This document shows, piece by piece, positions 33,844-43,594 of a stretch of DNA of 64,000 bases. The DNA is from Bryobacteraceae bacterium. Lineage in GTDB: Bacteria > Acidobacteriota > Terriglobia > Bryobacterales > Bryobacteraceae. Where the stretch lies: positions 1 to 64,000 of the forward strand of contig JAWKHH010000005.1 in the NCBI GenBank assembly GCA_041394945.1. The letters are read 5' to 3'. The notes below the pieces were generated by a model that ran no database searches, was not told the origin of the DNA, and saw only the letters and a list, made by a program, of their open reading frames with translations. The first letter of the stretch is position 1; each line of letters opens with the position of its first letter. The position numbers and the translations under genes are program-made.

Positions 33844-36800
33844 ATGTCGCGCACCTTTAGGTTGTTTTGTTTCTCCGCGGCCGTTTGTGCCATCGCACCC
33901 GGTCAGACCTTCTTCGGTTCCGTGGTCGGCAACGTCGCCGATGCCACTGGCGCGGCCATGCCGCAAGCCACCGTGGCGCTCATCAACACCGGCACCGCCG
34001 ACCGGCGCACCGCCGAAACGGACCCCTCCGGCGCCTACCAGTTCGTGAACCTCACCCCGGGCCAATACCGCGTGGAGGTTGAAAAACAGGGCTTCCGGCG
34101 CTTCGTGCGCGACAACATCACGGTGGAGGTGCAGAGCACCGTCCGAATCGATGTGGCGATGCAGGTGGGCGAGGTGACGCAGATCCTCGAAGTCACCGAA
34201 CAGACGCCGCTGCTGCAGACCGAGAACGCGTCGCTCGGGCAGGTGGTGGAGTCGCGCAAGGTGCTCGAGATGCCGCTGAACGGCCGCAACGTCTACAGCC
34301 TGGTGGCTCTGGTTCCCGGCGTCGTTCCCGGCGGCCAATCCGGCTCCACTCCCACCGGCGCGAATCCCTTCGCGTGGGCGAACTTCCAAATCGGCGGCGG
34401 ACAGGCCAACCAAAGCGCTTCCTACATTGACGGCGCTCCGGTGAACGCCTCCTACGTAAACCTCACCGCGCTTGTTCCCACGCAGGATGCGGTGCAGGAG
34501 TTTCGCGTGCAGACCAACTCGCTCGGGCCGGAGTTCGGCCGCTTTGCCGGCGGCGTCATCAACCTCACCACGAAGTCCGGCACCAACAGCTTCCACGGCA
34601 GCGCCTACGAGTACTTCCGGAATCGCGTGCTCAATGCGAACACATTCTTCAACAACCGTGCTGGCGTGCAGCGCCCGGCGTTCTCGCAGAATCAGTTCGG
34701 CGCCAACATCGGCGGACCCATCCAGCACGACAAGACGTTCTTCTTCGGATCGTACGAGGGGTTCCGGCTGCGCCAGGGGTCGTCCTATGTCTTCACCGTT
34801 CCCACCGACGCCATGCGGGCGGGAAACTTCTCCGACTACCGCAACGCTTCCGGCGCGATGGTTCCGGTCTACGACCCGCTCACCACCTGTGGGCGCTTGA
34901 ACAATCCCGCCTGCCCGGGCAACACGATTTCGCGGACGCCCTTCCCGGGCAACGTCATCCCCACCAACCGGATCGATCGAGCGGCGGCGGCGATGGTTCC
35001 GCTCTGGGGCCGCGCCAACGGTCCGGGCCTGCCGTTCACGGCGGTGAACAACTACACTGCCAACGCGAGTGTCGGCGGCAGCCAGGAGCAGGTGAACATC
35101 CGCGGCGACCACAACGTTTCCGACAAGCAGCGCCTCTTCGCCCGATACACGTTCTGGAAGAACTACAACCTGCCGATCGACCCCTACGGCACCAATACCT
35201 GCGTCGACCGCTGCATCGAGTCGATGAACACCAACCAAGCCGTGCTCGGCGATACCTACTCGATCAACCCGACGACGTTCCTCGACATGCGTCTCTCGTT
35301 CACGCGGTTCAGCTATGACCGCACCTCCCTGACGGCCGGCTACGACCTGACGCAGCTCGGCTGGCCGGCGCAGCTCAACAACGACGTCGCCTTCCGCGTG
35401 CAGCCGATTCCCCTCGTCAATCAATACAACGGCGTCTTCTCGACAAACGGCACCGGCAGCACCATCGTCGCCCGCAACGATATCTACTCGATCAACCCGA
35501 GCATGACGAAGATCGCCGGCAAGCACACCGTGAAGTTCGGCGGCGAGTGGCGGCGGCTCACGCACAACTACTTCCAGCAGAACAATCCCTCGGGCTCTTT
35601 CAACTTCGACAACCTGATCACGTCGGTGAACCCGCTCGCGGCCGCCGGCACCGGCAACGGCTTCGCGTCGTTCCTGCTTGGCATGGGCTCCGGCGGCGGC
35701 ATCACCCACAACAACTTCGTCGCCGGACAGATGATCTACCGCGCGCTCTACGTGGGCGACCAATGGCAGATCGGATCGCGTCTCACGTTCAACTACGGCG
35801 TCCGGTTCGAGCAGATCGGGCCGTGGTCGGAACGGTTTGACCGGCTGGTGGTACTGCTGCCGGACGCGGCGAACGATCTCAACGGCCGCGGGGGCCTGCA
35901 GTTCAGGGGGCGCTTCGGCCTGGTGAACTCGCCCGACAATCCGAGTCGCAACAACACCAAGCTGGCCAACGTCTTCTCGCCTCGGCTGGGTTTGGCCTAC
36001 CGCCTGAACAACAAGACCGTTCTTCGCAGCGGCTATGGGCTGTTCTACCTTCCGAACGATGTCGCCTTCAACACGGCGCCCAACATCGACATTTCGAACG
36101 CTTACAACACGCCGTACCTCGGCACGCTCGATGGCTCCATCACGCCGAACGACCGCATTTCGAATCCGTTCCCGAACGGGATCGTCCAGGCGCCGGGCCG
36201 CGCCTCGAATATCCAGCAGTTGTTCAACGGGCAGGGCGTGAACGCGCCGCTCTACAACGATCCCCGCGCCTACACCCAGCAGTGGAACTTCGACATCCAG
36301 CGCGAGATTCTCGGCGGCATGGCGCTCGACGTCGCCTATGCCGGCTCCAAGGGCACGTTCCTTCCGGGCCCGAACCAGGCCTTGAACCAGCTTCCAGTGG
36401 AGTTCCTCTCGCAGGGCCAGAGCCTGCTGACGCAAGTTCCGAACCCGTTCCTGGGAGAGGTGAAGCTCGGCGCGCTCGCCCAACCCAACGTTTCCCGCGC
36501 CCAACTGCTCCGCCCCTATCCGCAGTACACCGGATACAATCTGGTCTCCCCGATGAACCGCAATTCGATCTATCACTCAGGGCAGTTGAAGCTCGAGAAA
36601 CGCTTCTCAAACGGCGCTTCGATCCTGACTTCGTATACCTGGGCGAAACTCATCAGCGATACGGATACGCTCACCGCATGGCTCGAACCGAGCGGCGGTC
36701 TCGGCGTGCAGAACTGGTACAACCTGAGCGCGGAACGCTCCGTGGCGCTCTACGACGTGGCTCACCGCGCCGTGATCAGCTTTATCTACGACCTGCCATT

Positions 36801-37311
36801 CGGCAAGGGGCAGCGCTACATGTCCGGTCTCAACGGCGCGGCGGAGCGGATCGTCGGTGGTTGGGGCATCAACGGCGTCACCACCTTCCAGAGCGGGAAC
36901 CCGCTCGGAATAAGCATGGCGGTGAATACGTCGAACTCACAGGGCGGCGGCCAGCGGCCCAACTCCACCGGCGTCAGCGCGAATCTCGACGGCCCGGCCC
37001 AGTCGCGGCTGAACCGCTGGTTCGATACGTCGCAGTTCACAGCCGCGCCGGCATTCACATTCGGCAACGTGGCCCGTTCGCTCAGCGATGTCCGCTCACA
37101 CGGCGTGAACAACTTCGACTTCACGTTGTTCAAGAACACCCGCCTCACGGAGCGATTCGGCCTGCAGTTCCGCACCGAGGTGTTCAACCTGTTCAACCGC
37201 GTGCAGTTCAGCCCTCCCGCACGAGCACTGGGCAACTCGCAGTTCGGCATCGTAAGCGGACAGTACAATAACCCGCGGCTCGTTCAGTTCGCGCTCCGGC
37301 TACAATTTTAG
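33844..37311 (+). CDS. TonB-dependent-receptor-like protein with carboxypeptidase-regulatory domain
   Basis: A 1155-aa outer-membrane protein. After a signal peptide (cut near APGQ, about 20) comes a CnaB-type domain (GSVVGNVADATGAAMPQATV to YRVEVEKQGF, about 25-85). A plug-like region contains LEMPLNGRNVYSLVALVPGV (about 142-161) and GRFAGGVINLTTKSGTN. A long beta-barrel ends with phenylalanine (FALRLQF). This Oar-like architecture is expanded in Solibacteres and is thought to take up large substrates, but the substrate is unknown. A CRTAC1 protein gene starts three bases after the stop and a TPR gene follows, so the three form one operon. Confidence 0.88.
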   Translation: MSRTFRLFCFSAAVCAIAPGQTFFGSVVGNVADATGAAMPQATVALINTGTADRRTAETDPSGAYQFVNLTPGQYRVEVEKQGFRRFVRDNITVEVQSTVRIDVAMQVGEVTQILEVTEQTPLLQTENASLGQVVESRKVLEMPLNGRNVYSLVALVPGVVPGGQSGSTPTGANPFAWANFQIGGGQANQSASYIDGAPVNASYVNLTALVPTQDAVQEFRVQTNSLGPEFGRFAGGVINLTTKSGTNSFHGSAYEYFRNRVLNANTFFNNRAGVQRPAFSQNQFGANIGGPIQHDKTFFFGSYEGFRLRQGSSYVFTVPTDAMRAGNFSDYRNASGAMVPVYDPLTTCGRLNNPACPGNTISRTPFPGNVIPTNRIDRAAAAMVPLWGRANGPGLPFTAVNNYTANASVGGSQEQVNIRGDHNVSDKQRLFARYTFWKNYNLPIDPYGTNTCVDRCIESMNTNQAVLGDTYSINPTTFLDMRLSFTRFSYDRTSLTAGYDLTQLGWPAQLNNDVAFRVQPIPLVNQYNGVFSTNGTGSTIVARNDIYSINPSMTKIAGKHTVKFGGEWRRLTHNYFQQNNPSGSFNFDNLITSVNPLAAAGTGNGFASFLLGMGSGGGITHNNFVAGQMIYRALYVGDQWQIGSRLTFNYGVRFEQIGPWSERFDRLVVLLPDAANDLNGRGGLQFRGRFGLVNSPDNPSRNNTKLANVFSPRLGLAYRLNNKTVLRSGYGLFYLPNDVAFNTAPNIDISNAYNTPYLGTLDGSITPNDRISNPFPNGIVQAPGRASNIQQLFNGQGVNAPLYNDPRAYTQQWNFDIQREILGGMALDVAYAGSKGTFLPGPNQALNQLPVEFLSQGQSLLTQVPNPFLGEVKLGALAQPNVSRAQLLRPYPQYTGYNLVSPMNRNSIYHSGQLKLEKRFSNGASILTSYTWAKLISDTDTLTAWLEPSGGLGVQNWYNLSAERSVALYDVAHRAVISFIYDLPFGKGQRYMSGLNGAAERIVGGWGINGVTTFQSGNPLGISMAVNTSNSQGGGQRPNSTGVSANLDGPAQSRLNRWFDTSQFTAAPAFTFGNVARSLSDVRSHGVNNFDFTLFKNTRLTERFGLQFRTEVFNLFNRVQFSPPARALGNSQFGIVSGQYNNPRLVQFALRLQF

Positions 37312-37314
37312 GGA

Positions 37315-38904
37315 ATGCGCCATGCGCTGGCGGGACTCTGGACTGCGATTGCCTTTGCACAGAGCCCGTCGTTCAGTGCACGTACTCTTCCCTTCACGCA
37401 TCGCAATTCACCGACGGCGCAGAAGTACCTGCCGGAGACGATGGGCGGCGGAGTCGCGCTGCTCGACTATGACGGCGACGGCCGGCTCGACATCTTCCTG
37501 GTGAATGGCGGCCGGGTCGCCGCGCCGCTCGCTGATCCGCCCGATTTCCGCCGCCGCGACCCCGCTTTCTGGAATCGCCTGTACCGGCAGCTTCCTGACG
37601 GCGGATTCACCGACGTCACTACAGCCGCCGGGCTCGGCGCGTCCGCCAACGTGTATGGAATGGGCGCCGCCGCCGCCGACATCGACAATGACGGCGACAC
37701 GGACTTCTACGTCACCGGCTTCGGCGGCAACACCCTCTACCGCAATCGCGGTGATGGAACCTTTGAAGATGTCACGGCCGCGTCGGGCACGGCTGCAGCG
37801 GGCTGGTCCGTCTCGGCCGCCTTCCTCGACTACGACAACGACGGTCTGCTCGATCTCTTCGTAGCCCGCTATCTCGATTGGGACTTCGCGCGCAACATCC
37901 TCTGCGGCACGCCGTTCCACACCTACTGCCGCCCTGACAAGTTCAAAGGAACCGCCAATCTGCTGTTCCACAACGAAGGCGATGGCCGTTTCCGCGACAT
38001 GAGTGAGGCGTCCGGGATCACGGCCTCTCGCGGGAAGGGCATGGGCGTGGCGGTGGCCGACTACGACGGCGACGGGCTTCCCGATATCTTCGTCGCCAAC
38101 GACGGCATGGAGCAGTTCCTGTTTCACAACGAAGGCGGCGGCCGTTTCGCCGAAGTGGCGCTCGAAGCCGGCGTCGCGCTCAGCGACGACGCACGCACCT
38201 TCGCTGGCATGGGCGCCGCCTTCGCCGACTACGACAACGACGGCCGCCCGGACCTCGCCGTCACCAACCTGGCGCTTGAGAAGTACGCGGTGTATCGCAA
38301 CGAGGGTGACGGGCGATTCGCCTACTCGAGCCTGGTCACCGGTGTGGCCGCGCTGACCGCGCGAAGTTCCGGCTGGGGTGTCGGACTCCACGACTTCGAC
38401 AACAATGGTTGGAAAGACCTGTTCGCCGCCCAGAGCCATGTGCTCGACAACGTCGAGCGCGTCCATTCCGGGCTCCGCTACCGGGAGCCGCCCGCGTTGC
38501 TGCTCAACCGAAGCGGCACGTTCACCGCCGCCGGGCTCGGGCTGGCGGCCACCGCCGGACGCGGCGCTGCGTTCGGCGATATCGACAACGACGGGCGCAT
38601 CGACGTCGTCATCGCAAACCTCGGCACGGCGCCGACACTGCTGCTCAACCGGACCACGTCGCCGGGAATGACCGTCCGCCTGCGCGGCCGGCGCTCGAAT
38701 CGGGACGGCATCGGCGCCGTGGTGATCGCAGCCGGGCAGACCGTTTCCGCAGCCAGCTCCGGCAGCTATCTCGCGTCAAGCGACCCGCGCGTGCATATCG
38801 CCGGCAGACCCGGGAAGCTCGACATCCGCTGGCCATCGGGCGTACGGCAGACTGTGGAGGGCCTTGCGCCCGGACCGGTCGTCGAGATAGAGGAAAAAGA
38901 GTGA
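37315..38904 (+). CDS. CRTAC1-type FG-GAP/VCBS repeat protein with ASPIC/UnbV domain
   Basis: A 529-aa exported protein with signal peptide (about 1-16). Calcium-binding FG-GAP repeats occur at regular spacing: LLDYDGDGRLDIFLVN, DIDNDGDTDFYVTG, FLDYDNDGLLDLFVA, VADYDGDGLPDIFVAN, FADYDNDGRPDLAVTN and GDIDNDGRIDVVIAN. They form a beta-propeller. The C-terminus (SGSYLASSDPRVHIA, LDIRWPSGVRQTVEG) is the ASPIC/UnbV domain. Family members are extracellular and of unknown function. The gene sits between a TonB-like receptor and a TPR protein; this trio is common in Acidobacteria, which suggests joint work at the cell surface. Confidence 0.9.
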   Translation: MRHALAGLWTAIAFAQSPSFSARTLPFTHRNSPTAQKYLPETMGGGVALLDYDGDGRLDIFLVNGGRVAAPLADPPDFRRRDPAFWNRLYRQLPDGGFTDVTTAAGLGASANVYGMGAAAADIDNDGDTDFYVTGFGGNTLYRNRGDGTFEDVTAASGTAAAGWSVSAAFLDYDNDGLLDLFVARYLDWDFARNILCGTPFHTYCRPDKFKGTANLLFHNEGDGRFRDMSEASGITASRGKGMGVAVADYDGDGLPDIFVANDGMEQFLFHNEGGGRFAEVALEAGVALSDDARTFAGMGAAFADYDNDGRPDLAVTNLALEKYAVYRNEGDGRFAYSSLVTGVAALTARSSGWGVGLHDFDNNGWKDLFAAQSHVLDNVERVHSGLRYREPPALLLNRSGTFTAAGLGLAATAGRGAAFGDIDNDGRIDVVIANLGTAPTLLLNRTTSPGMTVRLRGRRSNRDGIGAVVIAAGQTVSAASSGSYLASSDPRVHIAGRPGKLDIRWPSGVRQTVEGLAPGPVVEIEEKE

Positions 38905-39956
38905 CGCGGAGTCTCCTCCTGTTCGCGGCCGTGGCCGCCGCCCAGACGATCACACCGGAACTCCGCCGGCACGTGGAAGCCGGGCTCAAGGCGAAGCAAG
39001 CCGGCAATCTCGATGCCGCGATCGTCGAGTTCCGCCGCGTGGTGGAACTGGCGCCGGAGCTTGCCGCCGCGCACGTGAATCTCGGCGCGGTCTACTTCGA
39101 AAAGAGGGCGTGGGTGGACGCCGTGCCGTCGCTTCGCCGCGCGCTCGAACTCAACCCTGACCTTCCCGGGGCGCGGCAGATGCTTGGCACGTCGCTGCTC
39201 GCCCAAGGCGCCGCCGCCGAAGCGCTCCCGCTGCTCGAAGCCGCCGGCGTGAACGATCTGGCTGGAATCGCGCTGCTCGATCTCGGCCGTCCGCGCGATG
39301 CGGTCGACCGGCTGGAAGCCGCGCTCACCGCCCGCCCCGACGATCCCGACCTGCTCTACTACCTCGCGCTGGCGCATTCGCAGCTTTCCCAGCGGACATT
39401 CGAGCGGCTCCGCGCCAATCCCGCCGCCGGTGCGCGCGTGGAGCAGATGCTCGGCGAGGCGAGCGCGGCCTCCGGCGATCGCGAAGGCGCCGGCAAGCAC
39501 TTCGCCGCGGCCCTCGCCGCGCGGCCCGATCTGCGCGGCGTCCACTACGCGCTCGGTGAGCTACACTTCGGCGTGGGCGACTACGCGAGAGCCGAAGCCG
39601 AGTTCCGCGCCGAAACAAAGCTTGCGCCGGCCTCGGCCGCGGCTGCGTTCAAGCTGGGCGTCACGCTGGCGAACCTCGGCCGGTCGAAAGACGCGCTGGC
39701 CGAACTCAACCGTGCCTACGGCCTCGCGCCCGACATGCCGGAGACTTCCTTCGAACTCGGCAAACTGCTCGCCTCCTCGGGTGATCTTGCCGGCGCGGCG
39801 ACGGCGCTCGAGCGCGTCACTGCCGTCGAGGGCGATTCCAAGCTGGCTGAAGGAGCGCTGCTGCAGCTCTCGCAGGTTTATCGAAAAGCCGGACGGACGG
39901 ATGAGGCCGACGCGGCTTTGAAGCGGCTGCGGGATCTGCGGAGCAAGCGCCGCTAG
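38901..39956 (+). CDS. Exported TPR-repeat protein
   Basis: A 351-aa protein. GTG 38901 overlaps the preceding TGA by four bases. A short signal peptide (LLLFAAVAAAQ) is followed by about seven to eight tetratricopeptide repeats, for example GLKAKQAGNLDAAIVEFRRV, HVNLGAVYFEKRAWVDAVPS and ALGELHFGVGDYARAEAEF. It is probably a periplasmic scaffold that works with the receptor and CRTAC1 protein of the same operon. Its TAG shares the palindrome CTAG with the stop of the convergent DUF1501 gene. Confidence 0.82.
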   Translation: MTRSLLLFAAVAAAQTITPELRRHVEAGLKAKQAGNLDAAIVEFRRVVELAPELAAAHVNLGAVYFEKRAWVDAVPSLRRALELNPDLPGARQMLGTSLLAQGAAAEALPLLEAAGVNDLAGIALLDLGRPRDAVDRLEAALTARPDDPDLLYYLALAHSQLSQRTFERLRANPAAGARVEQMLGEASAASGDREGAGKHFAAALAARPDLRGVHYALGELHFGVGDYARAEAEFRAETKLAPASAAAAFKLGVTLANLGRSKDALAELNRAYGLAPDMPETSFELGKLLASSGDLAGAATALERVTAVEGDSKLAEGALLQLSQVYRKAGRTDEADAALKRLRDLRSKRR

Positions 39957-41356
39957 GCGAACAGATCGAGGATCGGTTTACCCTTGCCGTCCTTGGTCAC
40001 ATAGAACGGCCGCTTCTCAACCTCGTACCCGTGATTCGCCGGAATCCCCAGCGCGTGATAGATCGTCGCGTGCAGATCCTCGATATGAACCGGCTTGTCC
40101 ACCACCCGGCACGGCCGCTCGTCGGCCGTCTTCCCGTAGAGATGCCCCTTCTTCATCCCGCCGCCGAACAGCAGCACACTCCCCGCCTCAGTGAAGTGCC
40201 GGTGCATGCCGTAGTGCTTGATGTCGGTGAGCTTGTCCGGGATCTTCACCTGATCTTTCACCGGCTTGTCGGGCTTGCCCTCCTGCATCATGTCGCGCCC
40301 GAACTCGCTCGCCACCACGATGAGAGTCCGGTCGAGCAGACCGCGCTCTTCGAGATCGAGCACCAGTTGCGATACCGGCGCGTCGATCGTCTTCTTCACC
40401 TGAATGGTGCGCTGGTGGCCGTTCTCGTGCGTGTCCCAGTAGCGGAACGGGATGTACTCAGTGGTGATCTCGATGAACCGCGCGCCCGCCTCGGTGAGCC
40501 GGCGCGCCAGCAAGCACCCGAGCCCGAAGCGATTGTTCGGATCCCCGCCTGTGTAGGTGTCGATGGTTTCCTTCTTTTCGCGCGAGATGTCGAATGCCTG
40601 CGCCGCCGGCGAGATCAACAGCCTGTGCGCGTTCTCCACTGCCTTGCGCAGGGACTCCTGCTGCGCGCTCGCGCGATCCGCGCCCAGCGCCGGACTGGCT
40701 TCGAGAAGTTGCTTGTACCGCTCGTAACGCCGCTCAAACCGCTCCGGCCCGATATGATTCGGCGGACGGACCGCCACCGCGGCATCGCGCGGGTCCGTGA
40801 TGAAAAACGGACCGTACTCCGTGCCCAGGAACCCGGCCGTGTGGAACGCCTTCAACGCGTCGCTTTCAGCGCCGATCTCCAGGCTCTGGCCGACGTCGAT
40901 GAACGCCGGCATGTCCGGATGCTTCGGCCCGAGTGTCTTCGAGATCCACGCGCCGATGTGCGGCGCCGCCACCGATTGCGGCGGGGCGTAGCCGGTGTGC
41001 CAATGGAACTGATGCCGGCTGTGCAGGATGTGGCCGAGGTCGCCGGCCTGGTAGGTGCGCACCATCGTCGCGCGGTCCATCACCTTCGCGATCCGTTCGA
41101 GGCCCTGCGAGATCTTGATATTGTCGACGGCGGTGTCGATCGATGGGAACGTGCTCAGCACGCGATTCGGGTCCAGCCCGTTCTCGAACGGCGTGTAGCG
41201 CTTCGGGTCGAACGTTTCGGTCTGCGCCATGCCGCCGGCCATCCACAACACGATGAGCGTATCGGCCTTCGGTTCGATCCTCGCGCCGCGGGCGGCGGCG
41301 GCGGCGGCCGCGGTTCCGAGAAACTGGCGCCGGTTCAACATTTGCGTAGTCGACAT
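39953..41356 (-). CDS. DUF1501 protein with Tat signal
   Basis: A 467-aa protein. The N-terminus has a twin-arginine signal (NRRQFLGTAAAAAAARGA), so it is exported folded. The body shows the DUF1501 pattern, distantly related to sulfatases/alkaline phosphatases: LIVLWMAGGMAQTETFDPK, HILHSRHQFHWHTGYAP, RRLTEAGARFIEITTEY, ERGLLDRTLIVVASEFGR, and a late HIEDLHATIYHALGI. The enzymatic activity is unknown. It lies 10 bases downstream of a DUF1549/DUF1553 gene, the usual partner in Planctomycetes and Acidobacteria. The pair is probably one operon. Confidence 0.9.
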   Translation of the reverse strand: MSTTQMLNRRQFLGTAAAAAAARGARIEPKADTLIVLWMAGGMAQTETFDPKRYTPFENGLDPNRVLSTFPSIDTAVDNIKISQGLERIAKVMDRATMVRTYQAGDLGHILHSRHQFHWHTGYAPPQSVAAPHIGAWISKTLGPKHPDMPAFIDVGQSLEIGAESDALKAFHTAGFLGTEYGPFFITDPRDAAVAVRPPNHIGPERFERRYERYKQLLEASPALGADRASAQQESLRKAVENAHRLLISPAAQAFDISREKKETIDTYTGGDPNNRFGLGCLLARRLTEAGARFIEITTEYIPFRYWDTHENGHQRTIQVKKTIDAPVSQLVLDLEERGLLDRTLIVVASEFGRDMMQEGKPDKPVKDQVKIPDKLTDIKHYGMHRHFTEAGSVLLFGGGMKKGHLYGKTADERPCRVVDKPVHIEDLHATIYHALGIPANHGYEVEKRPFYVTKDGKGKPILDLFA

Positions 41357-41366
41357 GGCCTTTACC

Positions 41367-43550
41367 TCATCGTATGTACTGGAACTCGGGCGAAAGGAAC
41401 AGCGCCCAGAGCGTGTCTTCGAGCGAAGCCGCGTCGAGCTTGCCCACGACGCGCCGCTCCTCGGGGGTCACGTCGCGACCGAGAGCGTAGCGATACAAAT
41501 GGTCGAGCAGTTCCTTCTTCTTCACGTGCATCAGCTCCACGGGCGCGGCGCCATCCACCGCATAGAGCCGCGAGGGATCCGGAGCCTCGCCGAAGACGAA
41601 GAAGCGAATCCGGGGATTGATCTCGGAGAGCAGCGACGACTCATCCACACCCACCGTGGCCGTGAACTTCGTCGCGCCGCGTGGAACCTCGATCACCATC
41701 GTGGAGGGCAGCACAGCCGTCAGCGCCTCCGAAGGCGTCGTCCGACCCTTGAACGCGATCTGCGTCCACGCTCCCTTCACCTCGCCCTTGTCGAACGCGG
41801 CGCCCACCCAACCGGCCTTCACGCGCGACGGATCGTAAGAATCCACGTCCTCGAGCACCAACCAAAGCCGCTTGCGCCCGCGAACGTCCACTTCAATCGC
41901 CGCTGTCTGCGAGTTGATCGCACCGGAATCGGCAAGCGGCTCCGGCGCGTCCGGAAGCTCACCCAGCAGCCGCCGCGAACCGCGTTGGAGCATTGCCGCG
42001 AGCGTCGCGCCGTTCACCAGTTCGAGGGCCTGCAGCGTCGTCGGCTGGTTTTGCCGCTCGGTGAAGACCTGGTCGCGAATCGGCCGGCCCAGCGCCCGGC
42101 CCAGCGGAGTCGATTTGATCTCCCAGTCGCGTGCCATCCGCGCCTTTCCCGCCGAACGTGGGATCTCCAGCCGCCATTCGCCCGTGATCGCTGACACGGT
42201 ATCGGCGAATTGCTCCGCCGACAGGCGTCGCGGCAGTGGACCGCGGAACAGGTAGGATGCCTTGGGTTCGGCCCCGTCCGAGGCCAGCCGGTAGGCGCGC
42301 GACGTCATGATGCGCCGCAGCAGGTGCTTCACGTCCCAGCCATGCTCGACGAAGTCAGCCGCCAGCCAGTCGAGAATCTCCGGCGACCATGGCTGCGCGT
42401 CCATGTCGTCCACCGGCTCCACCAGCCCGCGGCCGAACAGTTGCCGCCACACGCGATTCACCAGTGTCCGCGGCGTGCGTCCGTTCTCCGGCTGCGTGAA
42501 CAGCTTCGCCGCTTGTTCGCGCTTCACAGCCAGAGGCGCGTCTGTCGCCACGCCGCCGAGTTCCGGGTAGAGGAACTTCGCCTGCGCGATCTGGCCGGTG
42601 GGTGCGTCGCAGCGATAGAGCTGCAGCGGTTCATCGGAGAAGAAGCTCGCGAGCCCGTAGGCGTCCTTGAGCTTCCATTGGTTGATAAAGCTGTCATGGC
42701 AGGAGTTGCATTTGAGGTTGATCCCGAGGAACACCTGCGCTGTGTTCTGGGCGGCTTGCATTACCGGCTTCTGCGATGCGTTGATGTCGCCCCGCCAGTT
42801 CACGCCGATCAGGAAGCCTTCGGGGTCGTCCTTGGCGAGCGGGTTCAGCAGGGTGCGGACGAACTTGTCGTACGGCATATTGGCCTCGAGCGCCTTCTCG
42901 AGCCACGCGGTGATTGGTTTGCGGTCGCCATGGTAGATCACGCCCGGATCGTTGCGCAGCAGGTCGTTCCAGAAGCTGATCCATTGGTGCGTGTAGCCTT
43001 GCTTGTCGGCCAGCAGCCGGTCGATGAGCGCGCTCGCGTCGCCGGGCTTCTCGCCGGGCGGCGGCGGGAGTCCGGAGAGGTCGAAATGGATGCGGCGATC
43101 GAGAAGGGCGGGCGTCGTCTCCGCAGGCGGGGCGATGTGGTTGGCCTCGAAGTACGCGCGCAGGAGCCGATCGAGCGGGTGGGGCTCTTCTCCCGGCGGC
43201 AGCGGCGGAGCCTTCAACTCGAGCGACGGCTTCCAGCGCGCAGCCTCCGGTCTTACGGGTCCGGGCGCGCCGCCGTCGATCCACGCCGCGATGGTCGCGA
43301 TCTCGTCGCCGGTGAGCGGCGACGACCCCATCGGCATCCGCGGCGCCTTGTCTCCGCGGATTCGCGCCATGAGGGGGCTCTTTGCGCTCGAGCCCGGAGT
43401 CACCGTTCGCACCGTGTCCGCGTGGGTTTCGAGCGACAAGCCGCCTTGTTTCACGGCGTCGTTGTGACAGCTTGTGCACCGGGCGACGAAGATGGAGTGT
43501 ACTTGCGCGAAGTCCGGCACGGCGGCCGCGAGCAGCAATGGCAGAAACAT
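41367..43550 (-). CDS. DUF1549/DUF1553 protein with N-terminal cytochrome-c-like domain
   Basis: A 727-aa exported protein. After the signal peptide a PSCyt1-type domain carries CTSCH (25-29), a covalent heme-binding site. Later come the DUF1549 region (LDRRIHFDLSGLPPPPGE, and a second cysteine motif CNSCHDSF) and the DUF1553 region (NRVWRQLFGRGLVEPVDDMD, RIMTSRAYRLAS). Members are thought to be periplasmic redox proteins acting on unknown, perhaps polysaccharide-derived, substrates. A TAAAAT -10 element at 43570-43565 (minus) could drive it, divergent from the cytochrome c gene. The ATG is at 43550. Confidence 0.88.
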   Translation of the reverse strand: MFLPLLLAAAVPDFAQVHSIFVARCTSCHNDAVKQGGLSLETHADTVRTVTPGSSAKSPLMARIRGDKAPRMPMGSSPLTGDEIATIAAWIDGGAPGPVRPEAARWKPSLELKAPPLPPGEEPHPLDRLLRAYFEANHIAPPAETTPALLDRRIHFDLSGLPPPPGEKPGDASALIDRLLADKQGYTHQWISFWNDLLRNDPGVIYHGDRKPITAWLEKALEANMPYDKFVRTLLNPLAKDDPEGFLIGVNWRGDINASQKPVMQAAQNTAQVFLGINLKCNSCHDSFINQWKLKDAYGLASFFSDEPLQLYRCDAPTGQIAQAKFLYPELGGVATDAPLAVKREQAAKLFTQPENGRTPRTLVNRVWRQLFGRGLVEPVDDMDAQPWSPEILDWLAADFVEHGWDVKHLLRRIMTSRAYRLASDGAEPKASYLFRGPLPRRLSAEQFADTVSAITGEWRLEIPRSAGKARMARDWEIKSTPLGRALGRPIRDQVFTERQNQPTTLQALELVNGATLAAMLQRGSRRLLGELPDAPEPLADSGAINSQTAAIEVDVRGRKRLWLVLEDVDSYDPSRVKAGWVGAAFDKGEVKGAWTQIAFKGRTTPSEALTAVLPSTMVIEVPRGATKFTATVGVDESSLLSEINPRIRFFVFGEAPDPSRLYAVDGAAPVELMHVKKKELLDHLYRYALGRDVTPEERRVVGKLDAASLEDTLWALFLSPEFQYIR

Positions 43551-43581
43551 TCGGGTTCGCCTTTATTTTACGCCCCGGCGT

Positions 43582-43587
43582 TATACT
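43582..43587 (+). promoter_or_regulatory. -10 element giving a probable leaderless cytochrome c mRNA
   Basis: TATACT lies seven bases before the GTG at 43595, so transcription would start at or next to the start codon. No Shine-Dalgarno sequence and no good -35 box are seen. Confidence 0.4.
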
Positions 43588-43594
43588 CGGGCCT

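Noticed and set aside
33838..36576. A 912-codon open frame antisense to the TonB-like receptor
   Set aside because: Same GC-rich shadow effect. Its composition is Arg/Val/Glu-rich without domains, and the sense strand is a clear receptor.
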